A stretch of 64,000 nt of DNA, taken from NCBI GenBank assembly GCA_964590435.1, contig CAZPWT010000046.1, forward strand, positions 1 through 64,000. Direction: 5' to 3'. The translations under genes were made by a program, and so were the position numbers. Below, one piece after another: positions 51,658 to 60,576 of the stretch. How positions within the stretch are numbered: position 1 is the first letter of the stretch; each line of letters begins with the position of its first letter. The notes under the pieces were generated by a model that did no database searches, was not told where the DNA came from, and saw only the letters and a program-made list of their open reading frames with translations. This DNA comes from WSZJ01 sp964590435 (lineage in GTDB: Bacteria; Planctomycetota; MHYJ01; WSZJ01).

Positions 51658-52652
51658 GGCGCAGTCCCGATCGCCGCCACGTGCACCACTTCCGCCCCCG
51701 ACCCGCTCCGGAACGCCTCCCCGTCCTCGAGGTTCTCCACGACCACGCGCTTGGGGTGGCGGCCCTCGAGGATCCAGCGGACCTGCTCCGCGATCTTGAC
51801 GGGGCCGGTGCCGAAGCGCGAGTTGAGTGAGACGGCGGCGGTGGGGACGGCGAAGCGCTGGAGGTCGAGGTTGATGTCGCAGCCGGTGTCGTGACGCAGT
51901 GCGTCATAAAGGGAAACGAGGCGTTCGCGGTCGGCGTGGTAAGCGCGGGCCTCGATGACGTAGAGGTCCGTGGGGCGGAGCGCGCGGCGGGTCTCCGCCA
52001 GCGCCAGGCATGCCTCCCCGACCGACCGGACGGGGGTCCCCGGGAGCCACTTCTTGAGGAAGCGCGTGAGGAATCCCTCGGTGGTGATGACGCGGAGCGC
52101 GCCGCGGAGGCCGTCGAGGAAGCGTTCGAGGCGTTCGGGGGGGACGGGGAGGCCGGCTTCGAGGGAGGCGGCGATGTCGCGGCCGATGTCGTGGGCGAGG
52201 ACGACGTGGGCGGGGCCGCCGAGGCGGAGGATGGCGGCGGCGAGGATCGCGGGGTCGGCGAGGAGGCGTTCCTCGGCGAGGAGGACGGTCTTGAGGTGGA
52301 CGGGGGAGCTTTTCCCCGCTGCCGGCGGCGGCGAAAAACCGGCGGCGAGCGAGGTGAGCGGCGACGTCCCGGCGGAAGCGAGCTCGGCGCGCAGCGTGAG
52401 GGTCATCGAGACGAGGTCGATCTGCTCGGGACACGCGGGGACGCACGAGCCGCACATCGTGCAGGCGGCGAGCGACTCGGCCATTTCGGACGCGGGAGTG
52501 CCGCCCTGGAGCGCCATCGCGCGGCCTTTCGGCGTGAGCCGCAGGTCGTGCGTCTGCTGCCAGACGGGGCACGAAAGCGCGCAGACGTCGCAGCCGGAAC
52601 ATGCCGCGAACGTCGCCGGGGGAGGGAGCTTCTCGAAAAGTGTGAAAGTCAT
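51654..52652 (-). CDS. 4Fe-4S subunit of a FAD-linked oxidase
   Basis: This encodes 332 residues from the ATG at 52652. Two [4Fe-4S] motifs are present: CSGCDVCALSCP (about 19-30) and CTMCGSCVPACP (about 64-75). The rest has no CCG (Cys-Cys-Gly) repeats, unlike classical GlcF. The protein is probably the electron-transfer partner of the FAD oxidase encoded upstream (52804-54456), in the manner of glycolate-oxidase-type complexes. An inverted-repeat element (52695-52770) separates the two genes. The longer upstream frame overlaps that element and is rejected. Confidence 0.85.
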   Translation of the reverse strand: MTFTLFEKLPPPATFAACSGCDVCALSCPVWQQTHDLRLTPKGRAMALQGGTPASEMAESLAACTMCGSCVPACPEQIDLVSMTLTLRAELASAGTSPLTSLAAGFSPPPAAGKSSPVHLKTVLLAEERLLADPAILAAAILRLGGPAHVVLAHDIGRDIAASLEAGLPVPPERLERFLDGLRGALRVITTEGFLTRFLKKWLPGTPVRSVGEACLALAETRRALRPTDLYVIEARAYHADRERLVSLYDALRHDTGCDINLDLQRFAVPTAAVSLNSRFGTGPVKIAEQVRWILEGRHPKRVVVENLEDGEAFRSGSGAEVVHVAAIGTAP

Positions 52653-52694
52653 CTGGGCCCAGGATTGTAAGGCGCGCAAAGCGCGCCCCCTTAT

Positions 52695-52770
52695 CCTTAA
52701 CCTTTCCCTTTTCCTTAACCTGCCGTTTGGCGCTGGCAACGACCGGTTAAGGAAAAGGGAAAGGCTAAGG
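52695..52770. repeat. inverted-repeat element between oxidase genes
   Basis: Two 26-bp arms (52695-52720 and 52745-52770) are reverse complements with one mismatch around a 24-base loop. The pairing continues imperfectly outward into CG-rich flanks. One arm is pyrimidine-rich with CCTTAACC repeats. It lies between two minus-strand genes of one apparent operon and may attenuate the downstream Fe-S gene. Confidence 0.75.
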
Positions 52771-52803
52771 TCAAGGGGCGCCGGCTGCGCCGGCGCGGAA
52801 AGG

Positions 52804-54456
52804 CTAGAACACCACGTCCGGGTTCAGCACCATTCCCGGGTCCGCGGCCCGTTTCATCGCGAGGTGCCGGTCCACCACCTCGTCCCCGAACATCCGCCGG
52901 ATGTAGCCCTTCATGGCACCACCAAATCGATAGTAGCTCCCGCCGTATCTCAGCCCGACGTCGTAGATCGCGTTCTTGAAGCTCTGCAGGTAGTCGCGGC
53001 TGAACTCGCCGGCCTTGAACATCGGCTCGAACTCGCAGCCGTACCCCCATCCCTCCGCGTCCGGCGGCATGCACGACAGCTCGTACCGGTCGCGCTTCCC
53101 GAAGACACGGATCGCGACGCAGTAGAGGGTGTAGGCCTTGAAGTACTTGCGCATGACCTTGTTCCCGTCGAGGACGGCGTCGGCGAACTTCGCGGCATTG
53201 GTGGCGAGGTCGGGGATGACCATCGTGCGGTTTCCCCAGTGCCGCCAGACGGCGCGCGAGAAGACGACGGTGCGGTCGAAGAGCTTCCCGTCGCGGAGGT
53301 GCTCGGGGCGCTCGAACTCGGGCAGGAGGAGCTTCTTGCGCCGGTAGAGCCAGAGGGCCTCGGGGAGCTGCCACGGGTGAAGCGCGTAGTGCTTCGCGGC
53401 GCGGAGGGCGAACTGGTTCTCGGTGAGGCCGCGGAGTTTCGGGCGGACGTTGGCGAAGAACGCGCGTTCGCGGTCGTCGCTGTCGAACGCGAACAGGAGG
53501 TTGTTCGCGCGATCCTTCATCGTGAGGATGCCGCTGTAGTCGGTCGCGTCGCTGTTCACGACGTGCTGGAGGTCGCCGATGGCGGCGCGGAGGTCGTCGT
53601 AGAAGAGGTAGTGCATCCGGCACGGCGTGTACGGGCGGATGCGCATCGTGGCCTCGGTGACGATCCCGAACTGCCCGTAGCCGAGGAGGACGCGCTCGAA
53701 GAGCTGCGGGTTTTCCGTCTCGCTGCACTCGACGATCTCGCCCGTCGGCGTGACGACTTCCATCGAGACGCACTGGTCGGCGCTGCAGCCCCACTTGCAC
53801 GCGTTGACGTCGACCCCGCCGACGGCGAGCGTGCCGCCGACGCTGGACGTGAAGTTGAGCGGGGCGCTGATGTAGTCGAGCCCCTGGCGGCGCAGCACCT
53901 CGGCGAGCGAGTGCCAGAAGATCCCGGCGCCGACGCGGGCGGTCATCTTCTCGCGGTCGACGTGCTTCACGCGGCTCATGCCGGTCATGTCGAGCGCGAG
54001 CCCGCCGAACGCGACCGTCTCGCCCTCGGTGGTGAGCCCGCCGCCGCGCGTCGTGACCGGGACGCGGAACTTCTGCGCGGCGCGCATCACCGCCGCGACG
54101 TCCGCCGCCGAGCGCGCGATCACGACGCCGTGCGGCGCGCCGATCGCCAGCCCGCCCGCGTCCGTCACGAACGCCGCCTTCGTCCCGCGGTCCTCGCGCA
54201 GCTCCACCCCCGCCGACCGCAGCGCCGCCGCGAACGCCCCCCAGTTCTCCCCCGACCACCGCGACGGATTCGTCTGCTGCCGCGGCACGCCGAAAAGCGA
54301 CTCCCTCCCCACAGGGTCCGGAGGAATCACGCCGCGCGCCGGCGCTTCCACCGGCGGCGCTTCGCCACCGTCACGGACGGCCGTGGCGCCTGTCGGGCGG
54401 GACCTGGAGGGATCGAAGAGCATAGGGCCCGGCATTACAGCAGGGAGAGAAGTCAT
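52804..54456 (-). CDS. FAD-binding oxidase/dehydrogenase (PCMH type)
   Basis: This encodes 550 residues. The FAD-binding PCMH domain is visible: PHGVVIARSAADVAAVMRAAQ, VPVTTRGGGLTTEGETVAFGGLALDMTGM (split), and NFTSSVGGTLAVGGVDVNACKWG, which carries the FAD-contact Gly-rich loop. The C-terminal half fits the VAO/GlcD-type substrate domain. The natural substrate is not apparent; a 2-hydroxy acid or related alcohol is typical. The Fe-S protein gene follows downstream. The 5' end lies 20 bp from the divergent GDSL gene. Confidence 0.88.
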   Translation of the reverse strand: MTSLPAVMPGPMLFDPSRSRPTGATAVRDGGEAPPVEAPARGVIPPDPVGRESLFGVPRQQTNPSRWSGENWGAFAAALRSAGVELREDRGTKAAFVTDAGGLAIGAPHGVVIARSAADVAAVMRAAQKFRVPVTTRGGGLTTEGETVAFGGLALDMTGMSRVKHVDREKMTARVGAGIFWHSLAEVLRRQGLDYISAPLNFTSSVGGTLAVGGVDVNACKWGCSADQCVSMEVVTPTGEIVECSETENPQLFERVLLGYGQFGIVTEATMRIRPYTPCRMHYLFYDDLRAAIGDLQHVVNSDATDYSGILTMKDRANNLLFAFDSDDRERAFFANVRPKLRGLTENQFALRAAKHYALHPWQLPEALWLYRRKKLLLPEFERPEHLRDGKLFDRTVVFSRAVWRHWGNRTMVIPDLATNAAKFADAVLDGNKVMRKYFKAYTLYCVAIRVFGKRDRYELSCMPPDAEGWGYGCEFEPMFKAGEFSRDYLQSFKNAIYDVGLRYGGSYYRFGGAMKGYIRRMFGDEVVDRHLAMKRAADPGMVLNPDVVF

Positions 54457-54476
54457 GCGGCAAGGACGGCGGGGTT

Positions 54477-55277
54477 GTGGGAAGCGCGGGCGCCCGTCAT
54501 GATGCCGCGACCGTGGTGACTCCCGAACCGCCGCCGCCTCGCCGGGCCCGCCTGGGCGGCCTGCAGATCGCGTTCATCGCCGCGATCGTGCTCGCCGTCG
54601 CGGGGGCGATGATGTTCCCGTTCGGGCGGACGCCGAAGATCGTCGAGGTCATGCCGGGGCACGGCCCGGCGGCGAAGGCGAGAGGCTGGGACGAGGCGCG
54701 CGCGGCGTTCCCGGCGCTGGAAGGGCGGGACCGCGGGGCTGTGGTGTTCGCGGGGGACTCGATCACGGCGTGGTGGGGGGAGATGGCCGAGGCGTTTCCC
54801 GGCACCCGCGTCGCGAACCGCGGGATCGCGGGGGATACTTCGCGGACGCTCCTCTACCGGTTCGAGGCCGATATCCTTGCCCTCGAGCCGCGCGCGATCG
54901 TGATCCTCGTCGGCACCAACGACCTCCATCTCGGCGCGCGTCCCGTCGACGTCGCGTTCAACGTCCGCGAGATGCTCGACTTCCTGCAGCGCAAGCGCCC
55001 CGGCACACCGGTCATCCTCTGTGCCGTCATGCCCCGAGCCCCCGAGCCGGGACGCTTCCCCGAGCTGCTCCTCGACGTGAACGCGCAGCTCAAGGCGATG
55101 GCGGCGGCGCGCGCCGACGTGACGTGGTGCGACACGTGGGAGCCGTTCGTCACGGAGACCGGCAGCGCCCGCAAGGAGGAGTTCCCGGACGGGCTGCACC
55201 TCGCCCCGGCCGCCTATGCAAAGTGGGCGGAAGCGCTGCGGGCCGCGTTCAAGGAGGCCGGCCTGGAGCCGGACTAA
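54477..55277 (+). CDS. SGNH/GDSL-type esterase, membrane-anchored
   Basis: This encodes 266 residues from a GTG at 54477, with a weak AAGGA about 10 nt upstream; GTGs at 54513/54516 are alternatives. An N-terminal membrane anchor (about 29-48) is followed by the SGNH blocks: FAGDSIT (block I, catalytic Ser), NRGIAGDTS (block II), VGTNDL (block III) and DGLHL (block V, Asp/His). This is an extracytoplasmic hydrolase of esters or acyl groups. The stop overlaps the convergent Bax-inhibitor gene by 4 bp (55274-55277). Confidence 0.88.
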   Translation: MGSAGARHDAATVVTPEPPPPRRARLGGLQIAFIAAIVLAVAGAMMFPFGRTPKIVEVMPGHGPAAKARGWDEARAAFPALEGRDRGAVVFAGDSITAWWGEMAEAFPGTRVANRGIAGDTSRTLLYRFEADILALEPRAIVILVGTNDLHLGARPVDVAFNVREMLDFLQRKRPGTPVILCAVMPRAPEPGRFPELLLDVNAQLKAMAAARADVTWCDTWEPFVTETGSARKEEFPDGLHLAPAAYAKWAEALRAAFKEAGLEPD

Positions 55278-56026
55278 TCCCGCCGCGACTGAAGCTTCGC
55301 GAGGAGCCGCAGGATCTCGAGGTAGAGCCAGACGAGCGTGACGAGGAGCGCGAACCCGGCGTACCACTCCATGAATTTCGGCGCGCCGGACTCGGCGCCG
55401 CGCTCGATGTAGTCGAAATCGAGGACGAGGTTGAGCGCGGCGACGATGACGACGAACACCGAGATCCCGATCCCGATGGGGCCGGAGTCGTGGATGTAGG
55501 GGACGTGGATGCCGAAGAGCGAGAGGATGAAGGTCGCGAAGTACGCGAGGCAGATTCCGCCGGTGGCGGCGACGACGCCGAGCCGGAAATTCTGCGTCGC
55601 GCGGATGAGGCGGAAGACATACGCCGTGAGCAGCGTGAACATCACCCCGAACGTCAGGATGACGGCGTTGAGGACGATGTGCGAGCCGGGGAAGCGCAGG
55701 TCGTAGAGCGCGGAGATAGCGCCGAGGAACAGCCCTTCACAGGCCGCGTAGACCGGCGCGGTGACGGGGGCCCACTCGCGCTTGAACGAGGTGACGAGCG
55801 CCAGCACGAACCCGCCGATCATGCCGAGGCCGCCGAGGAGCGCCCCGGTCTGGAAATCGGCGCGCTGCATCGGGATCCAGGTGAGGAACGCCGCAAAGAC
55901 GGCGATCATGAGGAGCGCGCCGGACTTCAGCGCGGCCCCCTGGAGCGTCATCTGCGACGACCCGGCCGCCGCCATGAAGTTCCGGAACGAGTTGTCGTTC
56001 AGGGCAGGATTCGCTGTTCGGATCAT
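55274..56026 (-). CDS. Bax-inhibitor-1/YccA-family membrane protein
   Basis: This encodes 250 residues with about seven hydrophobic helices. The N-terminus (NPALNDNSFRNF) and the C-terminal LDFDYIERGAESGAPKFMEWYAGFALLVTLVWLYLEILRLL region (split) match the YbhL/YccA-type Bax inhibitor family, including the acidic residues of the proton/Ca-gating site. It is a probable ion-leak channel in the inner membrane. It overlaps the convergent esterase by 4 bp. Confidence 0.93.
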   Translation of the reverse strand: MIRTANPALNDNSFRNFMAAAGSSQMTLQGAALKSGALLMIAVFAAFLTWIPMQRADFQTGALLGGLGMIGGFVLALVTSFKREWAPVTAPVYAACEGLFLGAISALYDLRFPGSHIVLNAVILTFGVMFTLLTAYVFRLIRATQNFRLGVVAATGGICLAYFATFILSLFGIHVPYIHDSGPIGIGISVFVVIVAALNLVLDFDYIERGAESGAPKFMEWYAGFALLVTLVWLYLEILRLLAKLQSRRD

Positions 56027-56104
56027 GGCTGAGTACCCGCAATTGGAGTGCCGATTCAAGGTATCCTCCTCCCGGGGGAAGCGCCACCCGCAACGGAGAT
56101 TCGC

Positions 56105-57298
56105 GTGCACCGTCGTCCGCTTCAGGCCTGCCTGTACGCCGCGTTGGCCGCCATCCCGGCAGCCGCGGACCCGCCGCCGGCATGGGACTACCCCGTGGAG
56201 GCGATGGCGGCCAAGGGGGAACGCATGCCGTGGCCGGTGGAGGTGGTGCGCGGGGCTTCGGGGGGCGTGGGGGTGTTCGTGTTTGAGCGGGAAGCGGGGC
56301 TGACGCTCCGGCACTCGAAGGACGGGAAGGCGCCCTGGAAGGTGGTGCTGCTGCCGAACGGGCCGGCGGGGGAGCCGGTCGTGGACGGGGACCGGGTGGA
56401 GATCCCGCTCGCGGACGAGGACGACAAGTCGGTGTCGATCGCCGCGTTCGACCTGGCGGAGGGGAAGGACCTTTCCCGGACGCTGGTGCCCGGCGCTTTG
56501 CCGCGCCTGCCGTCGTTCTCGCGGCTGGCCGCGCGTGGGGCGGAGCGATTCCTCGTGGTCGCGACTCCTTCCGGGGATGTCTTCTTCGCGCAGACGGAGA
56601 ACGAAGGGAAGAAGTGGCATGCGCTGGCGCTTGCCGGCCGCACGGCGGCGCGCGGCGATTCTTGCTGCCCGCCGCTTCTCGTCGCAGACGACGGCCCGCA
56701 TCTCGTGTTCGTGGCGGAGGGGGGAAAGCTGGCGCACCGGGTCGCGGACGCCGACGGCACGGCCTGGAAGGACGGCGCGGCGGTGCCGCCGCCCGCGGCG
56801 GAGCAGGGAGTGCCCGTGGTGCTGGCCGGGGCGCAGAACGGGAACCAGTTCCATGTCGTGGTGCTGACGGACAAATCGCGGTTTCTCTACAACTGGAGCG
56901 ACGACGCGGGGGCGCACTGGGCGGCGTGGTCGGTGGCGGCGGCGCCGGCGAAGGACTCGCTGGGTTCGTTCGACGTCGCGGCGACGTTCCGGCTCAAGGC
57001 GCGCGGGAAGACGGCGGTGCTGTCCTGGACCGAGCGCGGCGAGCGCGACGGCGACCCGTACGGCTGCCGGTTCCTGGTCACGCGGACGAGTGGGAGCAGG
57101 TGGGAGGACTTCAGTCCCGCGGCGGGCATCCGCGGCAGCAGCGGCCTGGCGTCCGCGTTCGTGAGCGAGGACGGAAACCTCACCGCCGCGTTCGCCGCCG
57201 CCCCGGACGTCACGACGGGAACGCGGTATGTCCTCGTCCGGCAGACCCTTCGGGGCAAACCGGGCGACATCCCCCACGCCACCTGGTGGGACAAATAA
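56105..57298 (+). CDS. secreted sialidase-like propeller protein
   Basis: This encodes 397 residues from a GTG at 56105 with CGGAG upstream (56094-56098). A signal peptide ends AIPAAAD. The body contains BNR-like strands (LRHSKDGKAPWKVV, AQTENEGKKWHAL, YNWSDDAGAHWAAW) of the S-x-D-x-G-x-x-W type, so a six-bladed sialidase-like propeller is likely. The catalytic Arg triad and Tyr/Glu of true sialidases are not recognised. It is likely a secreted binding protein. It is divergent from the Bax-inhibitor gene. Confidence 0.8.
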   Translation: MHRRPLQACLYAALAAIPAAADPPPAWDYPVEAMAAKGERMPWPVEVVRGASGGVGVFVFEREAGLTLRHSKDGKAPWKVVLLPNGPAGEPVVDGDRVEIPLADEDDKSVSIAAFDLAEGKDLSRTLVPGALPRLPSFSRLAARGAERFLVVATPSGDVFFAQTENEGKKWHALALAGRTAARGDSCCPPLLVADDGPHLVFVAEGGKLAHRVADADGTAWKDGAAVPPPAAEQGVPVVLAGAQNGNQFHVVVLTDKSRFLYNWSDDAGAHWAAWSVAAAPAKDSLGSFDVAATFRLKARGKTAVLSWTERGERDGDPYGCRFLVTRTSGSRWEDFSPAAGIRGSSGLASAFVSEDGNLTAAFAAAPDVTTGTRYVLVRQTLRGKPGDIPHATWWDK

Positions 57299-57359
57299 CT
57301 CCTTTTTGTTTTTCTTTTTTCCCTTTTCGTTTTTCGTTTGCCCTTCGCCCTTTTCCCCA
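57299..57359 (+). repeat. polypyrimidine tract (copy 2)
   Basis: This is a 61-base C/T tract with only four G and one A, directly after a TAA stop and before the Shine-Dalgarno of the FKBP gene. It matches the tract at 15384-15421 over about 35 bases, including the TTTTCGTTTTTC core. There is no hairpin before it. Confidence 0.55.
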
Positions 57360-57374
57360 TCAGGAGCCCCTCCC

Positions 57375-57722
57375 ATGCCCGAGCCCGTGAAAACTCCCTC
57401 CGGCCTCCAGTACGAAGACCTCGTCGTCGGCACCGGCGCTTCCCCCCAGCCGCGACAGATGTGCAAGGTCCACTACACGGGGTGGCTCACGGACGGCCGC
57501 AAGTTCGACAGCTCCAAGGATCACGGGCAGCCGTTCGAGTTCCCGGTCGGCGCGGGGCGCGTGATTCGCGGGTGGGACGAGGGCGTCGCGACGATGAAAG
57601 TCGGCGGCAAGCGCAAGCTCACGATCCCGCCGGACCTGGGGTACGGCGCGCGGGGCGCGGGCGGCGTGATTCCGCCGGGGGCGACGCTCATCTTCGAAGT
57701 GGAGCTGCTCGGGCTCGGGTAG
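57375..57722 (+). CDS. FKBP-type peptidyl-prolyl isomerase
   Basis: This encodes 115 residues, a single FKBP domain. The hallmark residues are visible: VHYTGWLTDGRKFDSS, FEFPVGAGRVIRGWDEGV, and YGARGAGGVIPPGATLIFEVELL (split). AGGAG lies 8 nt before the ATG. No signal peptide is present, so it acts in the cytoplasm as a folding catalyst. It is 76 bp after the propeller gene, behind the polypyrimidine tract. Confidence 0.95.
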   Translation: MPEPVKTPSGLQYEDLVVGTGASPQPRQMCKVHYTGWLTDGRKFDSSKDHGQPFEFPVGAGRVIRGWDEGVATMKVGGKRKLTIPPDLGYGARGAGGVIPPGATLIFEVELLGLG

Positions 57723-57734
57723 GGACCTCCGGCG

Positions 57735-58418
57735 TCACGGCCGGCGCCGCGCGGCGGCCGAGGTCAGCCGCTCGATCTCGCCCCGCGAGACCGGCACGTA
57801 CGCTTTTTTCTCGAGCGCCGGCATCGTCACCTCGCACACCGGGTCGTACGGCAGCGCCTCGCGCTTGCCGCGGTGCTTCCAGTAGACCCGCCAGTAGTCC
57901 CACCACTTCCCGTGCAGCCCCGAAATGTCCCCGAGCGGAACCTCGCCGCCGTGGGCGTGGACCGCGAGCCGCTCCGCCGCCACGAACGCCATCACCGGCC
58001 CCGCGCCGAACGAGAGCCGGATCGGGGCGCGGGCGCTCGCAGGGTTGTCTGGAAGCGGACCGAACAGCGTCGTCGCTTCCCCCGAGTCTTGGAGCAGGGC
58101 GCGGCGCACGCGATCGTCGTTGATCGCGAATCCGCCGTTCCAGACGGGGAGGGGCTCCAGGCGGTCCTCGTTCATGAGGCGGTGCCAGTCGTGGGGGAAG
58201 TGCGGGGTGCCGCGGCGCACGCAGAAGGTCGCGGAGACGACGTCGAGCAGGCGGAGCGCGACGTGCCCCGACGGGGGAGCCCCTTCCCGCAGGGGCGGAA
58301 ACCAGAGCTGCGCCCCGGAGAATTCGAGCTGGATGACCCCGGGAAAATCGGCATCCCACCAGGTCCAGGCGCCGACGTCCGAGATCGCGGCCGTCAGGAC
58401 ACGAAACCGCTGCGGCAA
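57735..58418 (-). CDS. conserved hypothetical protein, TTG start
   Basis: This encodes 227 residues from a TTG at 58418, chosen because a perfect GGAGG (58429-58425) lies 6 nt upstream. The frame is open further upstream, but without coding character. The N-terminus has a Trp-rich stretch (DVGAWTWWDADFPGVIQLEFSG split). A second Trp/Tyr-rich part (GKWWDYWRVYWKHRG) lies near 165-180. No signal peptide is seen. No family is recognised. It is convergent with the FKBP gene. Confidence 0.72.
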   Translation of the reverse strand: MPQRFRVLTAAISDVGAWTWWDADFPGVIQLEFSGAQLWFPPLREGAPPSGHVALRLLDVVSATFCVRRGTPHFPHDWHRLMNEDRLEPLPVWNGGFAINDDRVRRALLQDSGEATTLFGPLPDNPASARAPIRLSFGAGPVMAFVAAERLAVHAHGGEVPLGDISGLHGKWWDYWRVYWKHRGKREALPYDPVCEVTMPALEKKAYVPVSRGEIERLTSAAARRRP

Positions 58419-58509
58419 ATTGGTCCTCCCGGGAGCATTTACGGGGAATCGCGGGAGCGGTGACAGCAAAAAGGAAGCGCCCTTCCGGCGATTCGATAGG
58501 CTGGCCGGC

Positions 58510-59571
58510 ATGCCTCCCGCCCTGTTCACGCCGTTCGCGATTCGAAACCTCGCGCTCGCGAATCGGATCGTCGTCTCCCCGATGTGCCAGTACAGCGCCG
58601 TAGACGGCCTGGCGACGGATTGGCACCTCGTGCACCTCGGGCAGTTCGCGCTCGGCGGCGCGGGGCTCGTGTGGATCGAGGCGACCGGCGTCGAGCCGCG
58701 CGGCCGGATCACGCCGGCCTGCCTCGGGCTGTGGTCCGACGCGCACGCGAAGGCGCTCGAACCCGTCGTTGCGTTCTTCCGGAAACACGGCGTCGCCAAG
58801 CTGGGCATCCAGCTGGCCCACGCCGGGCGCAAGGCGTCCACCAACGTGCCATGGAAGGGCGGGAAGCCGCTGGCGGAGGGCGGGTGGCCGACGGTCTCCG
58901 CTTCGCCGGTGCCGTTCGACGACGGCTGGCCCGAGCCGCGCGCGATGGACGCCGCGGCGATGAAGGAAGTCCGGGAGGCGTTCGCGGCGGCGGCGCGGCG
59001 CGCCGTGGCGTGCGGGCTGGACGCGCTCGAGGTCCACTCGGCGCACGGCTACCTGCTGCACCAGTTCCTGTCGCCCTTCTCGAATCGCCGTGCCGACGAT
59101 TACGGCGGGTCGCGCGAAAACCGGATGCGGTTCCCGCTGGAGGTGTTCGAAGCGGTGCGCGAAGCCGCACAGGGCATCCCGGTGGGGGTCCGCGTCTCCG
59201 CGACGGATTGGGCCGACGGCGGCTGGACGCTCGACGACACGGTGGCGTATGCGATTGAGCTGAAGAAGCGCGGGTGCGATTTCGTCGACGTCTCCAGCGG
59301 CGGCTCGCTGCCGAAAGCGAAAATCCCCGCCGGCCCCGGCTTCCAGGTCCCGTTCGCGGCGGCCGTCCGCGCCGACGCCGTCATTCCCGTCATCGCGGTC
59401 GGGTTCATCACCGATCCCGTGCAGGCCGAGGAGATCGTCGTCTCCGGGATGGCCGACCTCGTCGCCCTCGCACGCGCCTTCCTCGACGACCCGCACTGGC
59501 CGCTCCACGCGGCGCGGACGTTGGGCGTGGAAGGGAGCTGGCCGCCGCAGTACGTGCGGGGGAAGAAATAG
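58510..59571 (+). CDS. Old Yellow Enzyme family NADH:flavin oxidoreductase (YqjM-like)
   Basis: This encodes 353 residues. The N-terminal LFTPFAIRNLALANRIVVSPMCQYSA carries the YqjM-type Cys (CQYSA, about residue 26). The FMN and catalytic parts show IQLAHAGRKAS, EVHSAHGYLLHQFLSPFSNRR, DDYGGSRENRMRF, and a VGFITDPVQAEE end. It is an FMN enzyme that reduces activated C=C bonds. It is cytoplasmic and apparently monocistronic, followed by a hairpin at 59575-59602. Confidence 0.93.
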   Translation: MPPALFTPFAIRNLALANRIVVSPMCQYSAVDGLATDWHLVHLGQFALGGAGLVWIEATGVEPRGRITPACLGLWSDAHAKALEPVVAFFRKHGVAKLGIQLAHAGRKASTNVPWKGGKPLAEGGWPTVSASPVPFDDGWPEPRAMDAAAMKEVREAFAAAARRAVACGLDALEVHSAHGYLLHQFLSPFSNRRADDYGGSRENRMRFPLEVFEAVREAAQGIPVGVRVSATDWADGGWTLDDTVAYAIELKKRGCDFVDVSSGGSLPKAKIPAGPGFQVPFAAAVRADAVIPVIAVGFITDPVQAEEIVVSGMADLVALARAFLDDPHWPLHAARTLGVEGSWPPQYVRGKK

Positions 59572-59574
59572 CGA

Positions 59575-59602
59575 GCCGGGCGTCCCCGCGGGAACGCCCG
59601 GC
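59575..59602. terminator. hairpin between convergent genes
   Basis: A 9-bp perfect stem (59575-59583 with 59594-59602), extended by CCC/GGG inside, sits in the 36-bp gap between the OYE gene and the convergent SIMPL gene. There is no T run, so it may act weakly or with Rho. Confidence 0.45.
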
Positions 59603-59607
59603 CCGGC

Positions 59608-60369
59608 CTAGCGGTCGGTCTCGATCAGGAACGTCAGGTGCACGACCGCCGTGACGTCCTTCTCGATCGTGCTCGTGTCGTTCATGCCCCCGGAACTCAC
59701 GTCCGTCGACCACGGCGGCGTGATCTGCAGCACCCCGGCCTGCGCGTCGCGCACGCCGCCGATCCGGCACCCGCTTCCCGAGGCAATCCGGTCGGCGCGC
59801 TCGCGGCCGTTCGCAGTCGCCTCCCCGATCATCCGGATCTTCAGGTCCGACAACTTCGTGTAGACGAAATCCGGCGATTCGCTCGTGACCAGCGCCCCCG
59901 TGCGCAGGAGCTCGGTGACGTCCCCCGCCGCGGCGTGCACCCGGTCCGGATCCTCCGACCGGATCGAGAACGACCGCGACAGCTCGTACGACAGCACCTC
60001 GCGCGTCTCCCGGAACTTCTCGTCCACCTTGAAGTGCGTTTGTGTCGAGATCGGCCCCGCGGTCAACGACTCGTCCGGAAACCCGCGCCCCTTGAGGAAC
60101 CCCTTCACCGCCACGCACGTCGCGTCGAGGCGCGCATACGCCTCCTCCACCGTCTTCCCCTCGCCGCGCGCACGGATGTTCCAGAGCGCGAGGTCGCTCC
60201 GGATCCGCGCCTTCGCGCTTCCCGTCACCTCCAGCGCCCGCGAATGCTCCGTCTCCTGCAGCCCTCTTCGCACGTACGCCCTCGAGGCCACCGCCGAACT
60301 CGTCACGAACGACGTCACGATGGCGATCGAAGCGACCACCGTCGCCGCCAGCACGGTGCTGCCGTTCAT
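59608..60369 (-). CDS. SIMPL (DUF541) domain protein
   Basis: This encodes 253 residues from the ATG at 60369. One N-terminal membrane anchor (about 6-29) is followed by the SIMPL domain: ALEVTGSAKARIRSDLALWNIR, VEEAYARLDATCVAVKGFL, and the late TAVVHLTFLIE. These proteins are periplasmic or membrane-anchored oligomers related to YggE. The molecular role is unclear, with links to oxidative-stress tolerance. Confidence 0.88.
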   Translation of the reverse strand: MNGSTVLAATVVASIAIVTSFVTSSAVASRAYVRRGLQETEHSRALEVTGSAKARIRSDLALWNIRARGEGKTVEEAYARLDATCVAVKGFLKGRGFPDESLTAGPISTQTHFKVDEKFRETREVLSYELSRSFSIRSEDPDRVHAAAGDVTELLRTGALVTSESPDFVYTKLSDLKIRMIGEATANGRERADRIASGSGCRIGGVRDAQAGVLQITPPWSTDVSSGGMNDTSTIEKDVTAVVHLTFLIETDR

Positions 60370-60576
60370 GGAACACCTTCCCCTCTCCGGCGCCGAAGCG
60401 CAGGGACACGCCGACCGCGCCGGCTCCTCGAGCCGGACCGCGGACCGCACGGGCGGAGGACCGTCGGCACCGGAGGTGGGCGGTGCGGGCGCTCGCGCAG
60501 GCTTCGTGCTATCGGCGGAAGGGGGCGCCGCCCGGAGACGAAAATGGGGCTAACCGGAAAATTACTTTCCGCGTGC

